Assembly (NCBI GenBank): GCA_023362775.1
Contig: JALMGJ010000008.1
Coordinates: forward strand, 34,335,001 to 34,399,000
DNA from: Charina bottae
Lineage: Eukaryota; Chordata; Lepidosauria; Squamata; Charinaidae
Reading direction: 5' to 3'
DNA length: 64,000 nucleotides
Below are positions 11,719 to 24,230 of the stretch, piece after piece. The notes beneath the pieces are model-generated. The model saw nothing but the letters and a program-made list of their open reading frames with translations. It did no database searches and was not told where the DNA came from. A program made the position numbers and the translations under genes. Numbering within the stretch: the first letter of the stretch is position 1; every line of letters begins with the position of its first letter.

Positions 11719-12400
11719 TTGATAACTGGCAAATAGAGGGAGAAAAAGTGGAGGCAGTGACAGACTTTGTATTTCTAGGCGCAAAGATTACTGCAGACGC
11801 TGACTGCAGCCAGGAAATCAGAAGACGTCTACTTCTTGGGAGGAGAGCAATGGCAAATCTTGATAAAATAGTTAAGAGCAGAGACATCACACTGACAACA
11901 AAGGTCCGCATAGTTAAAGCAATGGTATTCCCCGTAGTAACCTATGGCTGCAAGAGCTGGACCATAAGGAAGGCTAAGTGAAGGAAGATAGATGCTTTTG
12001 AACTGTGGTGTTGGAGGAAAATTCTGAGAGTGCCTTGGACTGCAAGAAGATCAAACCAGTCCATACTCCAGGAAATAAAGCCAGACTGCTCACTTGAGGG
12101 AATGATATTAAAGGCAAAACTGAAGTACTTTGGCCACATAATGAGAAGACAGGATACCCTGGAGAAGAAGCTGATGCTAGGGAAAGTGGAAGGCCAAAGG
12201 AAGAGGGGCCGACCAAGGGCAAGATGGATGGATGGTATTCTGGAGGTGATGGACTCAACCATTGGGGAGCTGGGGATGGTGACGGCCGACAGAAAGCTCT
12301 GGCGTGGACTGGTCCATGAAGTCACGAAGAGTCGGAAACGACTGAACGAATAAACAACAAAAAGACATTCATTTCATAAGTAAGCAAACATTTTAGTCAT

Positions 12401-12674
12401 GTTGTTGTTGTTGTTCAGTCGTTTAGTAGTGTCCGACTCTTCGTGACCTCATGGACCATAGCATGCCAGGCCTTCCTGTCCTCCACTCTCTCCCGGAGTT
12501 TACTCAAATTCATGTTCATTACATTGGTGATGCTATCTAACCATCTCATCCTCTGCCGTCCCCTTCTCCTTTTGCCCTCAGTCTTTCTCAGCATCAGGGT
12601 CTTTTCCAGTGAGTCCTCTCTTCGCATTAGGTGGCCAAAGTATTTGAGCTTCAGCTTCAGTATCTGTCCTTCCA
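12401..12674 (-). mobile_element. BovB 3' fragment, antisense, subfamily A
   Basis: A 274-bp 3' end in reverse, flanked by ATTTTAGTCAT at 12390-12400 and 12675-12685 (11 bp, identical). The minus-strand frame reads KYFGHLMRREDSLEKTLM and ends with VTKSRTLLND. It lies 38 bp beyond the end of the forward BovB at 9453-12362, so the two 3' ends form a diverged inverted repeat. Confidence 0.92.
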
Positions 12675-12685
12675 ATTTTAGTCAT

Positions 12686-15379
12686 AAGTAACATTTAACA
12701 TTAAATAGAATTAGCACCTCCTGGAGAAGTGAAACAGCCCAAAGGAATAAACATGCAGTCAACACTAGCTTTAAAGATGCTACTATGTTTTATTGGCTAC
12801 AGCTTACATGGAATTTGAAACGAAGTAAGATCAAATAATTAGACAGCCCTATGGTTGGCTAATTCTTCACTTTAAATCTAAGACTGGTACAAGCCCATTC
12901 TTCTTGTGCAACTGGCTTGCTCTAACCAATAGCTTAGAAGGCAGTGGTATAATCACTTTGTACCCAAGTATATATGTCATGTGTAGAGTTGCAATATATG
13001 TTCTTGAGTCAGACAGAGAAAACTGACTATCCCAGGTCTACTCATGATTACTCATAACCTCAACAACATCTTGATTTATTGGTCCAGAGATGGCCCATCA
13101 TGATGCAGAGGGCTGCCAGTAGACAGAATAACAACTGGAAGAGATGGCATCTTCCTTCCTTCTTTTACAAATAGCTATTGTCCTTCTGAGCTGATGCTAT
13201 CAAACATAGAAGATGTTTCTGCTTTCTTTCCTTTGTTGCAGTCCAAAGAACCTCCTTCTCTGAAGGTACTATGTGGTCTAGAAAGAAATTCCATATCCAT
13301 TTGAAGTAAATAAATCATGCTGTCATCACTACATGATTAAATAACTGTGACATTCTCTATGTGGGACTGCCTTTGAAAATGACCCAGTCACTACAATTTG
13401 GTTCAGAACACAGTGGCCAACATGTTAGTACATATGAACCACTACTGTAATATACCACCTATTCTCTGGTCACTTTATTGCTACTGATAGATTTCTGAAT
13501 TCAATTTAAAGTGTTCCAAGATACCTCAAGAACTGTCTCTCCAAGTGGAATTTGTCCAGTCCACGTGTCCATGTATGGAAAGAAGGTCCCATCCCTGTGG
13601 CAGAGCAGAGGGATATGGGCCCCAAGACAGTTGTTCTCTGCAATGCCCCCCATGGTTTTAAGCACTGGCTGGAACAAGAAATTGGAGATCCCGATTTTGT
13701 TTCAACAATAGAAAAGTATCTTAACATCTGTATCAAAAAAATTCAGTAGATCTCAGGCTATAGCTCAGCCAACAAAAATAATATATAATGACTAAATAAT
13801 TGTGTTGTTGGATATTCATTTTTTGCAATGTACTAGAATTGTTATACTGTATACTGGGAAGAAAGCATTACAGATATTTGATTTTGAGACAAGATTAATA
13901 TTTTCAGCCTTCTTCTGAACTACGTACCTATTACATGGAAATAGATGGCTGGACAATGGAAATGCATTCTTTGTACTCTAAGAGATTTGGAAAAAGATAA
14001 TTTTATGGCCCAAATTACTCAATGGATTGAAGAATTTATGTTACTTATGACTTATGAATGAGCATATAGTATATGGATTATTATAATGAAATATACTCAT
14101 CCTTTACTAAGCTTTTGTATAAAACTTTCTGTACATATAAACCTTTTTTCCTTGTTCCTTTTCTGTTTAATTACATAAAGGCAAACAAAAGCAAAATTAA
14201 AATCTGCATGAGAAGACTTTTAACAGTGAATACTTGTAAATGAGAACTCTGAGGCCAAAGTTCATTGATGTTGCTGATTGAACATTCATTCAGTCATGCT
14301 GCTAAACAGGATACACTTTTGCATGCTATTTTGATATCTGTACCAATGAGGAATATCATGATAAATGGACTATTGGAAAGCTTTCCACCCTTAGTGACCT
14401 TAACTCCATAATGCTATAATGAAATGATATTACCCTGAGACAGGAACTTTCTTCACAGCCTCAGAAGGTGCTTATCCTTTTGAACTATGAGCATGAAACC
14501 GCGCAAAGCATTTTTAAGAATTAACAGTTAAGCCCAGGGTCCTCTACATTCTATGTATTCAGCCACTGGATACATGGGGGAAAAATGCACAACATTCACC
14601 TCCAAGATGACATAAAAACTTTTATCAGTAGAATTAAACAAAAATATCCACAAGATTAGCATCACCCTTTTGCTAACTGTAAAACCAGAGGTACAAGGAG
14701 GGGTGAAGCTCCCTACTTATCACAGCAAATGTATGTAGGAAGAGGAATGACCTTCCCCAAGCTGTTTTACATGAGTAACCTAGTCTGCACTGTCTTCTGT
14801 TGGTGAAGTGGAAAAACATGGAATAAAATAACTGTTTTGGAATCATTGGTTGGGTCACAGAATCTGTTAAGAAAAACAGTCACACACCTTGATTTTGTTG
14901 TAATGATCTGCAAGTTAACTTACATGCCAATGCTTAACTGTCATCAGTGTCCTCACAAAAGGAGAGCATGTGATTGGCTCCACCTATTGTGAACCTGCTC
15001 TTTTCTCCACCAGCCATCACCACCAATATTTATAGAAGTGTGTGCATATAATCAATATATTTTTTAAAAAATATCAGCCATTATAATGAAATAGGTCATG
15101 ATGCCCAGTCTACTCTTGTCTTTTTTTATGAGTGAAAAATTATGATATATCTAGTGGGCAACTGGGAATGGATGTCAGGGTCAAAGTCCAGGATCCCATA
15201 ATATGGAAGTTCATATGATCAACAGAGAAAAAGAGGTGATTAGAGATGTACATACAACTGCAGGATATTTTTTTAAATTCTTTTTAGAGTAGTATGGGAC
15301 CATATCAGGCAACAGCATGCCAGAATTGACCCTGCCTATCCAGTCTGGTCATCAAGATGGAGTCTGTTATAGACTCTAT
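12686..15379. other. unassigned intron sequence
   Basis: At 13506-13750 both strands carry frames of 65-76 codons around a GC-richer block (the CAGAGCAGAGGGATATGGGC motif). It looks like an old repeat, but I cannot name it. Confidence 0.5.
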
Positions 15380-15665
15380 GGGATACATGGGGAGTGGGCC
15401 AGAGGATAGGAATTCTATATGGTGGTGCCCATTTCATGAAATACTCTCCCCCTAATCCTGCTGGCATTTTGTAAAGAAGCTAAAGCAATTCTCTTCCAAC
15501 ATGCATTTAGACTTTGGGTTTTTACTTTAGTTTTATGGATGATTAGGTTTTGGATGATTTCTTTTAATATTTGTTGTTACTCTTTATTGTTTCTCTTGGC
15601 CTTTTTGTATCCATCCAGAGTCTGCTAGGGTTGGGTGGGTTATAAATATAAATAAATAAATTTGT
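15380..15665 (+). mobile_element. L2-type LINE 3' end, degraded
   Basis: The segment has the usual order of the L2 3' end in reptiles: remnants of the C-terminal WNSLPPEIR-like region, T-rich 3' UTR, then the GGGTGGGTTATAAATATAAA motif and AATAAATAAAT. It is strongly decayed and 5'-truncated, and no frame survives. Confidence 0.55.
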
Positions 15666-17519
15666 AATTATTATCAGGGTGTAGGTGTCTTCAGGATTTA
15701 CATATGTGTATGTTCATCTGTACATGCAAAAGTATGTGCAAACTTTTTTTTCCTTAAAAAATGAATTAATTGGATTTTTCATTAGAAGCAACTCCATTTT
15801 ATTCATGCAGTTGAGAATTTGCCTAGCTTCAAGTTAGGGTGTAAAATTGCCTAGTTGCATCATTGAGCATTTTAATTTATTGATGTGCTTATTCTCTTCC
15901 TTATTGAGCAGTTGATTTTAATGGCCCTTGTGAAGAGTAAATGGAGGTATAAGGGCTGATATTGGCAAGGCAGGCCTCAAAAATTCTCAGGATAGAGAGA
16001 TACATTATTTTCAGATGCTTCCCAAAGTCATCAAGAGACCAGCCAAGAATCTGTTGACTCCAAAGAGGAAAAAGCCTAGAATTTAAGCTCTGAAACACAA
16101 ATATATATAAAGGCTCTGACTTCTTTGCATTTCAGTGGACAATCAGTTGTTGTATTTAAGGCTTCATTGTTGTCTGAAATAAAGATTCTAATGTAGCTGA
16201 GTTATGTATGTTGGAGTGTGTGGAGGGCTGTGATTTACCACTAACACTGGTAACAAGCATTGGAGCATAGATCCAGTTATACCTAGTAAAGCAGCAACTG
16301 TTGAAGGTGATGATGGGCATCTCATTAGTAATGTTCTTAGTTATAAAGTAACTTTCTTATGTATAAAGTCACTGACTTCTGCCAAAAATGAATGCTAGGA
16401 AATATAATTAAGTCTGAATGAAGAAATATGTAATTGGTAAATATCACCATGCAGGAGATTATGGCTCTGTGTTACATACGAATCAACCTAATGGGGGAAA
16501 AATGTCCATTTTTGAGGGGAGAGGAGAATAAAAGCTATGGACCATGCAAGGATTAAACAGAGGATGAACCTGTCTTAAACTTCTCAAGTTTAATAAGTCA
16601 GAGCATGTCTCTTGGAAATGGATTCTTATCATAAAGACCTCTGAGTCCCTGCTTTAATATTCCTCCCCATATTTTAACTTTCCTTTAAAAAATCTTGTCT
16701 ATTGTACAATAAAGAAGAATTTCCATCGAGATGCTTTTAATGACTCTGTCCAAGGGTTTTCAATAAGATTCTTCCACTGACCAAAGTTCATTTTTATGCT
16801 CCAATGAGTTTGGGGAATACGGAGGAAATCCACAGTCACAACAATTGTTACTAGGCAACTGCTGATAGCTTTTCATCAATTCAGGTGAACAGTGTTAGAG
16901 GCAAATTGATCCAAGTCCATGAATATAAAATGAAATAAAATCTGTGCTTTTGCTAATATGTCTGTATTGCTCTACTTTTGTTCTCTTCATTAGGGGTAAA
17001 AAGATACTGGGCTAGCAAACAAAAACAGAAAAGATATCTTAGAAAAGACGTATCAGACCAGGCAACAATTAATAATACTTGACAATGTCAAATTAAGTAG
17101 TATGATTTGGCTGGTGTGAGCAAAATGTCCCTGTATAATCCTGAAAAGCTAGGCCACTATAAAGAGCTTTTTGGTTTGATCTAAGCATTACAATTCTCAG
17201 GTGCTTGATGTTAATCGCAGATTTATAGAAAGACGATTAACAAGTCATTTCCATTAAATCTGAGTTCTCATTTGCTGCTTTAGATATACCCATTTTATGT
17301 GATATGAGAATAAAATAAAAATGCTAAATTTCTATTGCACTCAAAAGGCACTATTTTAAATGTTTAATGTGTTGGGCCTTCATTTAAAATTTGATAGTGA
17401 ACTATATCTGGAAAACTATTTCTGGAATAATATTTCATATTTCCTGTATTATCAAAGTCATTTTCTAATTTCCAGACTTTCTTACTTGTACTCACTGCCA
17501 AAATAAGGGGGAAAGGGGG
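15666..17519. other. unassigned AT-rich intron sequence
   Basis: No gene or clear repeat is seen. Confidence 0.55.
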
Positions 17520-19270
17520 TGGTTGATGTGGTTGTTTGTTTGGGAGCTACCCTAGCCAACCTGGTGAGAGCGGCTGGTTTGGGGGGCATACATTGTTGAT
17601 TGTGGAAGAGGGGTGGGTTTTAGAGTTTCCCCATGGTGCTGAAAGCTTTCAGCTGAAGTGCCTGGGGACTTACCTCCTTGCCCTTCTGGGGTGTGTGTTG
17701 GAATGGTGGGATCCCCTATTTCTGGAACCAGAGGGCATAGGATGGGGCATGTAGGGACCTTGGGGGGGGTTGGGGGCGGGTGGGAACATTATGGTGTTGA
17801 CAGGTATGGGAAGATATGGTGGGAGATTGGGGTGGGCTGCTTGCAGGGAAGCCAAGTCTGGTGCCTTGTACTGGTTATATGTTCCAGTCCCTGGGTCTCT
17901 GCCCCATTCCCTGGTCAGCAGAGCTTCAGAGGGCCTGGCTTTCAGCTGCTGCTGCTAAATGACAGCTCAGTCTGTAATAAGGACTTCCTTATCTGTGATC
18001 TAATCATAGATGAGAGGGCTGACCTGACATGTATTACCGAGACCTGACTGTGTTTGGGGGGGGGGTCCCTTCTCGGAAATGTGCCAAGCTGGATTTGGGG
18101 GTGGCATCAGCCGAGACTCCATGGCAGGGGTGGGAGTGTGGCAATTGTTATCCAGGAATCTCTTATGGCAGGGATCAGTTGGGGTTGTTGCTATTGTACC
18201 AGTCTCCCTGCTGTGCAGCAACCTCCCTACTTGAGCTCCATAACTCTGTCTCAGGATTTGCAGTGGAGTTCCATAGATTGATGGTCTTGGATATCTTCAA
18301 CCTGCCTTCCCTGGGGGTGGGGTCTGAGTTGGCTCAGGAGTTCATGGACACCATGACAGCTATGGGCCTATACCAGGTCATCCAGCCCATCATGGGACAG
18401 TAATCACACCCCAGATCTGGTTTTCTTGTTGGAAGAGTGGAAACATGATCTGGAATTGTGGGAGCTTTCAGTGTCTCCCCTGTCATGGTCAGATCATGCC
18501 CAGGTAACCATGAGATTTTCTGGTGTTGCCACTTGCTGCAGGGAGGGGCGGGCTTCTTAAGTCAGTCTGCCCCTGGTGACTGATGGACCTAGATGGCTCC
18601 CAGATGGAGCTGGGGGTTATTCCTGGGGGTCTGCTGCACGGTCCAACTGAAGCCTTGGCCATCACTTGGAATGAGAAGGTGGCTGTGGCTTTGGATCAAA
18701 TTGTACTCATGCAACCTCTCCTCTCATGGATCCCGGCATTCCTCTTGGTTCACAGAGGAGGTTCTTGGTTCTGTTTTTGACCTTTGACCTACATGGCACG
18801 GGACCAGGTAATTTGAGGGACTGTCTCTTCCCAGTTACATCTACTTATCCTATCAGGTCCAGCAGAAGAGGTATGCTCTGGGTCCCATCTGCTAAGGAGC
18901 TCCATCTGGCAGGACCAGGAGACGCGCCTGTTCTGCTGTAGCCCCTGCCCTCTGGAACATTATCCCTCCTGAGCCCCATCTCTGCTAGCCTTCCGGAAAG
19001 CCTTGAAAACGTGGTTCTTCCATCAACCCTGGGATCCCATGGTGAGCCTGCAAAGTGGTTGTATGAGGCTAAATGATGGTTGTTCTCCCGTTATCTTGGG
19101 TTTTTCTTATGTTTTTATTCTTTTTATGTTTTATTTTTTCATTTTTGTTGTTATTTATGTCTGATTTTTTTTAATATTGTGATATGATTTTAATTGTTAT
19201 TCTGCTTGTAAGCCACCAGAGTCACTTTTTGTGAGATGGGCAGCTATATAAATTTGTTAAATAAATAAAT
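17520..19270 (+). mobile_element. L2-type LINE, internally deleted
   Basis: Near 17940-18047 the plus strand reads NKDFLICDLIIDERADLTCI, the start of an L2/CR1-type endonuclease (NKT-x-L-x-D-x-I pattern followed by TET). At 18780-19040 it reads the C-terminal end (PIRSSRRGMLWVPSAKE, then an ALWN/LPPE/FRKALKTW-like stretch in other frames). The tail at 19200-19270 is TTAAATAAATAAATAA. The reverse transcriptase core between them is missing, so this is a deletion derivative of a roughly 4-5 kb element. All frames are broken. The 17520-17900 part is GC- and G-rich 5' sequence. Confidence 0.7.
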
Positions 19271-22010
19271 AACCCCCAAACAAATAAATACTTAAGGTTG
19301 CTCAATATATTCTTACTTTTAGTTTTTTAGAATGATTTATATGCACACATAGGTTAAAATTGCAGCAGTAATTTAGGCAGAGGACTGAAAATCTGCTTAC
19401 ATCCAAGACTCTTGGGAGTTATTTTCCAGTTAGTGGATAGAAAATGGACCAGCCCAAGACCCCAATTTGCTGACACTTGCCCAGCAGAAGGGCTTCAAAA
19501 TTGCTGGGTTAATCAACTGGCCCTGATGGGAAGAGAATAGGAAACCGAGTATACACTTTACTCTGCTTTTACAAGTCATACTCTCACTGAGCCAATCTTT
19601 CCTACCATTCTTAAAAATTCGTATGAAATGGCCCACAATTCTTTTTCCACAGAAGCAGTGTTAACTGAAATTATACTGCAGACCAGCATTTAGCTATGAA
19701 GGTGTGTGCATTTGGCAACAACAGCCAGCCAGTATGCCAACTACAGCATCCTCTGGCTGATGTAGGAGAAAAACAAATGTAATGTTACTGTTGACATTAG
19801 AAAGGCATGCAGTTTGTTTGCATCCAGCCACCTGTGGGACAGGGCATCAGGTCACCATCAAAGTTTCTCTGAAAATTTGCCACCTGTCTCCCCACCTGAA
19901 ACCAAGACACATTTCAGAAAGAGATCACCCCTAGGGTTTCACCCAGCCAGTATTCAATGATACAGACCAGGGGCTTCCTCTCTTCCATGATTAAATTGTG
20001 CAGATGCATAGTCATATTACAGGCAGACGTGATACTGTGCAACATCAGCTTGAGACCAAGCTGCCAACAATTTGGAATCCAGGACCCTGGATTGAAGCAG
20101 ATGGATTAGAAGATGAGATTGGCACCAAAGTTCCAGACCCCCTTCCCTTGTAATGGCCTGTGTCTCAAATTCCATCTTCTTTCCATCACAACCTCAGTCA
20201 TCCACCTGCTGCCAAACCCCCATTGGCCCCCAGGCCCCCTCCTGAATAGAGACTCCTACATCCATTTGGTCACATTTTCCTCATGATCACCTGGTTATTT
20301 ATCCCTTGGCTACTCTTGCCACAAAATCCCCCAAGGCCTCATTTCACACACACAACCCACACCCAATCTCTCTCTTTCTCCAGGGGAAGGCAAATGCTTC
20401 ATGTTGCCCGGGCTCTGGGCACCACCAATCCCATGTACTCACACTTTTAGAACTTCTGTACCCTGTTTTCCATAATGCTGCCTCCTTGGCATTTACTGAC
20501 AGTGTTCTATTGCTACCTAAGTAGCAGGCAACCATTCCTTGTGAACACATGAACTAATAATCATAGTTAGATTATTTCACAAATGTATTTCCCAACTTAC
20601 TGATTCTTGCTACTGCAGAAAATGGGAGATTTGTTGTTTTGTTCTTATTCTTACCCCCCTCTCTTGAGGTTTTGCTTGCGGGGCTAGAATCTGCTTATTT
20701 CTGTACTGTATTATTTTCATAATTGAATGTTTTCCATTAATCTGATATTTAAAATAAAAAAACATATCAGTATGCATATTCTCTTTCAGAACTCTCATTT
20801 AAAAGCACATTTGGATTCATTTAAATTGCTGAGAATTGTGTTGCTAGATTTTGAAAATGCAGACTAGGATGGATGGCTAGCACCGGATAGTGCAAGAGAT
20901 GCAGATTGGGTTATTTTGGATGCAATTTTATAAAGATAATATTCATCAAGTCTTCATATTCATGTATTTCCCTCTAGTGTCTCACAGTTACATGAGGGGG
21001 AGAATGGGGTCTAGACTAGGAGGGGTACACTTGTAAACTTTGCTCTTTGGTTACAATGTTCTGTGCAGAGGAGCCATTGACCGAAGCAGGAGAAAGGTCC
21101 TGCTGTTTTCATGCAATTGTTCTTCTTAGAAACTTAGAATTCTTCACTATCTTTAGCCCAGCGCAACTGGCTCTTTTAATCAAACAACATTTTTCTTCTT
21201 CACAAGTACCAATTTCTTCATCAGCAGCTTCTCTGCTGCATGCTGCACGATGCTACAACGCAGTTGGTCCCATCAGACATTAACTTCCAAGGATATGAAT
21301 TCTGTCCGTTTCTCTCTCTTGCATCCCCCATTTCCATCCACAACCAACTGACCTGAAATAACCTCTTCAAAGTTTCCAGCATCCCTTCATTCTTTCCCAT
21401 CAGCTTTCAAACCAGAGAGAACACCTGCCCTGCCAAAAGTAGGATGACCTCAGGAATAACTCCATCACATAACCTCCTGCATTCATGCACAATAGATTAC
21501 AAGGTATATTTAATAAATTGGTGGATTCCTCTAATTTGTGCCTCCAAAATTCTACCATATTTTGAGCATTGGTGTGAATGGCATATCAATTTATTTCTTA
21601 AAAGCTATTACAGTTACTACAGTTGTCATTTTTTGATACTGCTGGTATTACCAATAGCCAACTATGGGAATAAAAAGTAGTGCCTATACTGAAAAAGCTT
21701 AATACAGCTAAACAAGGCATTCAGCAAAAATGAATTTTAAAATATATGAACGCATTTTAATATTTGGAATCGAGTTAAGTTTAACAAATCTGGAGGTTCT
21801 TCTGACCTTCCGGTTCCTAATTAGTATGCTCACCATCTTTGCTCCTGGACCACTCCTGGAAGCAGCAACTAATGCAAACACAGCACCCCAGTGCTAACAG
21901 GGATAGAATGATATTCCCATATAATGCCAGCAGTTTTGCAGGTGCCATTCAAGATTGAGTCTGCCCACCCAAATGGTGCAGACATTGCTTACCATTTGTC
22001 CCTACCTCCT
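19271..22010. other. unassigned intron sequence
   Basis: Moderately GC-rich between 19700 and 20450 (C-rich plus strand near 20150-20400) without a convincing frame. The rest is AT-rich. Confidence 0.5.
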
Positions 22011-22205
22011 GCAAGATATGGGGACAGGGTACCCGCTCCATCACTCTTATTAGTTGGAAAAGCTGATATGGAGATATATGCAAGATATGGAGACAGGGTA
22101 CCCGCTCCATCACTCTTATTAGTTGGAAAAGCTGATATGGAGATATATGCAAGATATGGAGACAGGGTACCCGCTCCATCACTCTTATTAGTTGGAAAAG
22201 CTGAT
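22011..22205 (+). repeat. 69-bp minisatellite, about 2.8 copies
   Basis: Units begin at 22011, 22080 and 22149, each with the GCAAGATATGG motif, and are nearly identical (a G/A change in the first). As 69 is divisible by 3, the array is open on both strands and produces repeated peptides; there is no sign that either is coding. Confidence 0.95.
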
Positions 22206-22356
22206 TATTTCAAAGACCACTTGGAGACCGAGGTAGGTGTGGTGAATTATATGTGGAATGATTGAGGGTTTGGCAGACGATTATTATATTATTACTGTAT
22301 GATTATTGTATCTGTTTTGTGAATATTGTATGTACTGTAGACACTTTTTTATTATT

Positions 22357-22592
22357 ATTATTTATTTAATTTTTATCCCGCCTTTATTATTTTTTTATAA
22401 ATAACTCAATGTACTGTACCTAATACTCCTTCCTCCTCCTATTTTCCCCACAACAACAACCCTATGAGGTGAGTTGGGCTGAGAGCGCGCGACTGGCCCA
22501 AGGTCACCCAGCCGGCTTTCATGCCTAAGGTGGGACTAGAACTCACAGACCTCTGGTTTCTAGCCCATTGCCTTAACCACTAGATTATTATT
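22357..22592 (-). mobile_element. tRNA-derived SINE (family 2), antisense
   Basis: The minus strand has an A-box-like TAGTGGTTAAGGCA and a B-box-like GAGTTCTAGTCCC, then the body motifs CTGGGTGACCTTGGGCCAGT and the TTGTTGTTGTGGGGAAAATAG motif, then the AATAAAGGCGGGATAAAAAT tail. The same family appears at 24790, 25100 and 59465. It directly abuts a (TTA)n microsatellite at 22600-22640. Confidence 0.8.
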
Positions 22593-22598
22593 GTGCTG

Positions 22599-22599
<1 letters not shown>

Positions 22600-22640
<41 letters not shown>
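22600..22640. repeat. (TTA)n microsatellite
   Basis: About 13 uninterrupted TTA units lie next to the head of the SINE at 22357-22592. Confidence 0.95.
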
Positions 22641-23399
22641 GTGCTTTTACTAGTGATGGGCTCAGAGCTGGAATGACTGAAGTGGCATAAAAGCATCAAT
22701 AATAAACTAAATATATAAATTAAATTTCTGGCATGCTAGATATATTAATCCATTTTAGAATGCCTGTGAGATATACAGTATTATTTTGCAATATCCTCCT
22801 TTAAAAACACAAACCTGCATGGACGAAAAACAAAAACAGCACAGCAAGGGAAAAGCTGCAATGTTATGTTTATATTGGTACAGTTATTTTTACATAAGGT
22901 GGAGCAGCTTTCTAAAATTGTGTCCTCCTTCCACATTCTGAAATGGCACATATCATATCTGTTGATCTAAGCTAAATACGAAAGTTAGAAATGGAGTATT
23001 GATCCATTCAGAAATGAATTAAGATAGCCACCAGAATGTAATATTTTCATAAATTGGGTGAAAAAAAGATGCCTATTTCAAAATCCACTCAGCAAGATGT
23101 TTGCTGGATGACCTTGAGTAAAATGCTTTCTCTTACCTTAGAATATTTCACAGGATAGTTATGAAGATAACATGGGGGGCGGGGGGTGGGAAGGAGAATG
23201 TAGTAGCAGCAACAGCAGTAGTTGCAGTATTAGTAAATTTATTTATCACACCTACAAGTAAATGGAAAAGTTATGTGGAATGAAAAGAGCAATTATTACT
23301 ATAATATACTACAGTCAATTGTAAAATCACATTATAGAAGCTTCTAGACTAATAACAGCTTTGCATTCAAATATAACCCACACCTGCACATGTGTGTAT

Positions 23400-24230
23400 G
23401 CATCTTAACAGCTTCCAAGGGGTGCAAGAAACGTTTTTAGGAATTTGTTTAAATTCTAAAAGACCTGATTCCAAGCGTAATTCAGGTTGGAGTTCATTCC
23501 AGAGAACTGGAGCCAGGTAAGAGAAGGCTCCCAGCCATGAGATAGCTATTCTAGTATAGGGAACAATCAGCCAATCCTAGCCTGGTAGTAGAATAAGTTT
23601 CAGAGGCACGTAAGCTACCAGGTCTTTCAAATATCTGATATGCCCAAACACAGAGCATGAGATGTCAACAGCAGCAATATTATATATTAGATGAGTATCT
23701 TTCCCAGTTGCCCAACTAACTTATTGATTGGCAATAAAAAGAGATGGGGTGAAATAAGGAAGGTCCCAAATAGTACCAAGAGCAGTGTTCTGGATGGGAA
23801 TCAATGGGTGGAGGGAGGTCTTTGGTAACCCAGCCACTGAATACAACAATAATCCAAGTATGATACAACTAGAGCATCAACCAACTGCTTGGCACTCTCA
23901 GTAGTGAGAAACCAATGCATCCTGCAAACATTCATTATCCTGCTTTTTTTTTTTACCACCACCCCACCAGTGAAAGGCTTTAAAGGCAGTCAATCATGAC
24001 TGTTCAGATGAAATCATGAAGCCCAGTAGAAGTTCAAAGGCAGAAAATAAGTAACTCAACACTGAACCCTGAAGAATTCCCACAGATAATGGGTGGATCA
24101 GGAAATGGAACCATTCCATGAAACCAAGAACATCTTGTTAGACAAAAGTAAATATATGACTAAAATAAATAAAATCCACATGAGATCTAGCAGCTTGCAC
24201 TCCTTGGAGCTAAGACAGAAACTTTTCTCC
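23400..24230 (-). mobile_element. degraded LINE 3' UTR of CR1/L2 type, antisense (tentative)
   Basis: The plus strand carries, in order, decayed phrases typical of the antisense of reptile CR1/L2 3' regions: the GTTCATTCCAGAGAACTGG motif, a GCAGTGTTCTGGATGGGAAT stretch, GGCTTTAAAGGCAGTCAA, and the CCTGAAGAATTCCCACAGA motif. There is no open frame. The call rests on motif order recalled from reptile repeats. Confidence 0.4.

Larger units (their letters stand above)
9453..12362 (+). mobile_element. near-complete BovB (RTE-clade) LINE, inactivated, subfamily B
   Basis: About 2.9 kb, bounded by an 11-bp duplication AGACATTCATT (9442-9452 and 12363-12373). It therefore appears to keep its true 5' end and ends in the typical tail GAACGAATAAACAACAAAAA. 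A complete BovB is about 3.2 kb; the shortfall is an internal deletion near 10511-10530 that joins the endonuclease end to the linker before the reverse transcriptase. Further lesions are a frameshift near 10630, where an AGGACAAGAG unit is duplicated, an 11-nt deletion near 11688 seen by comparison with the copy at 31466, and a TGA at 11979-11981 where the other copy has CGA. It cannot make a working protein. BovB is known for horizontal transfer between squamates and other vertebrates. Confidence 0.95.

Noticed and set aside
13506..13750. GC-richer block with frames on both strands, possibly an exon
   Set aside because: No homology recognised and no matching splice sites in a consistent frame; more likely an old repeat.
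21924..22265. 113-codon frame with perfect peptide repeats
   Set aside because: Explained by a 69-bp minisatellite whose period is divisible by 3; the opposite strand is open as well.
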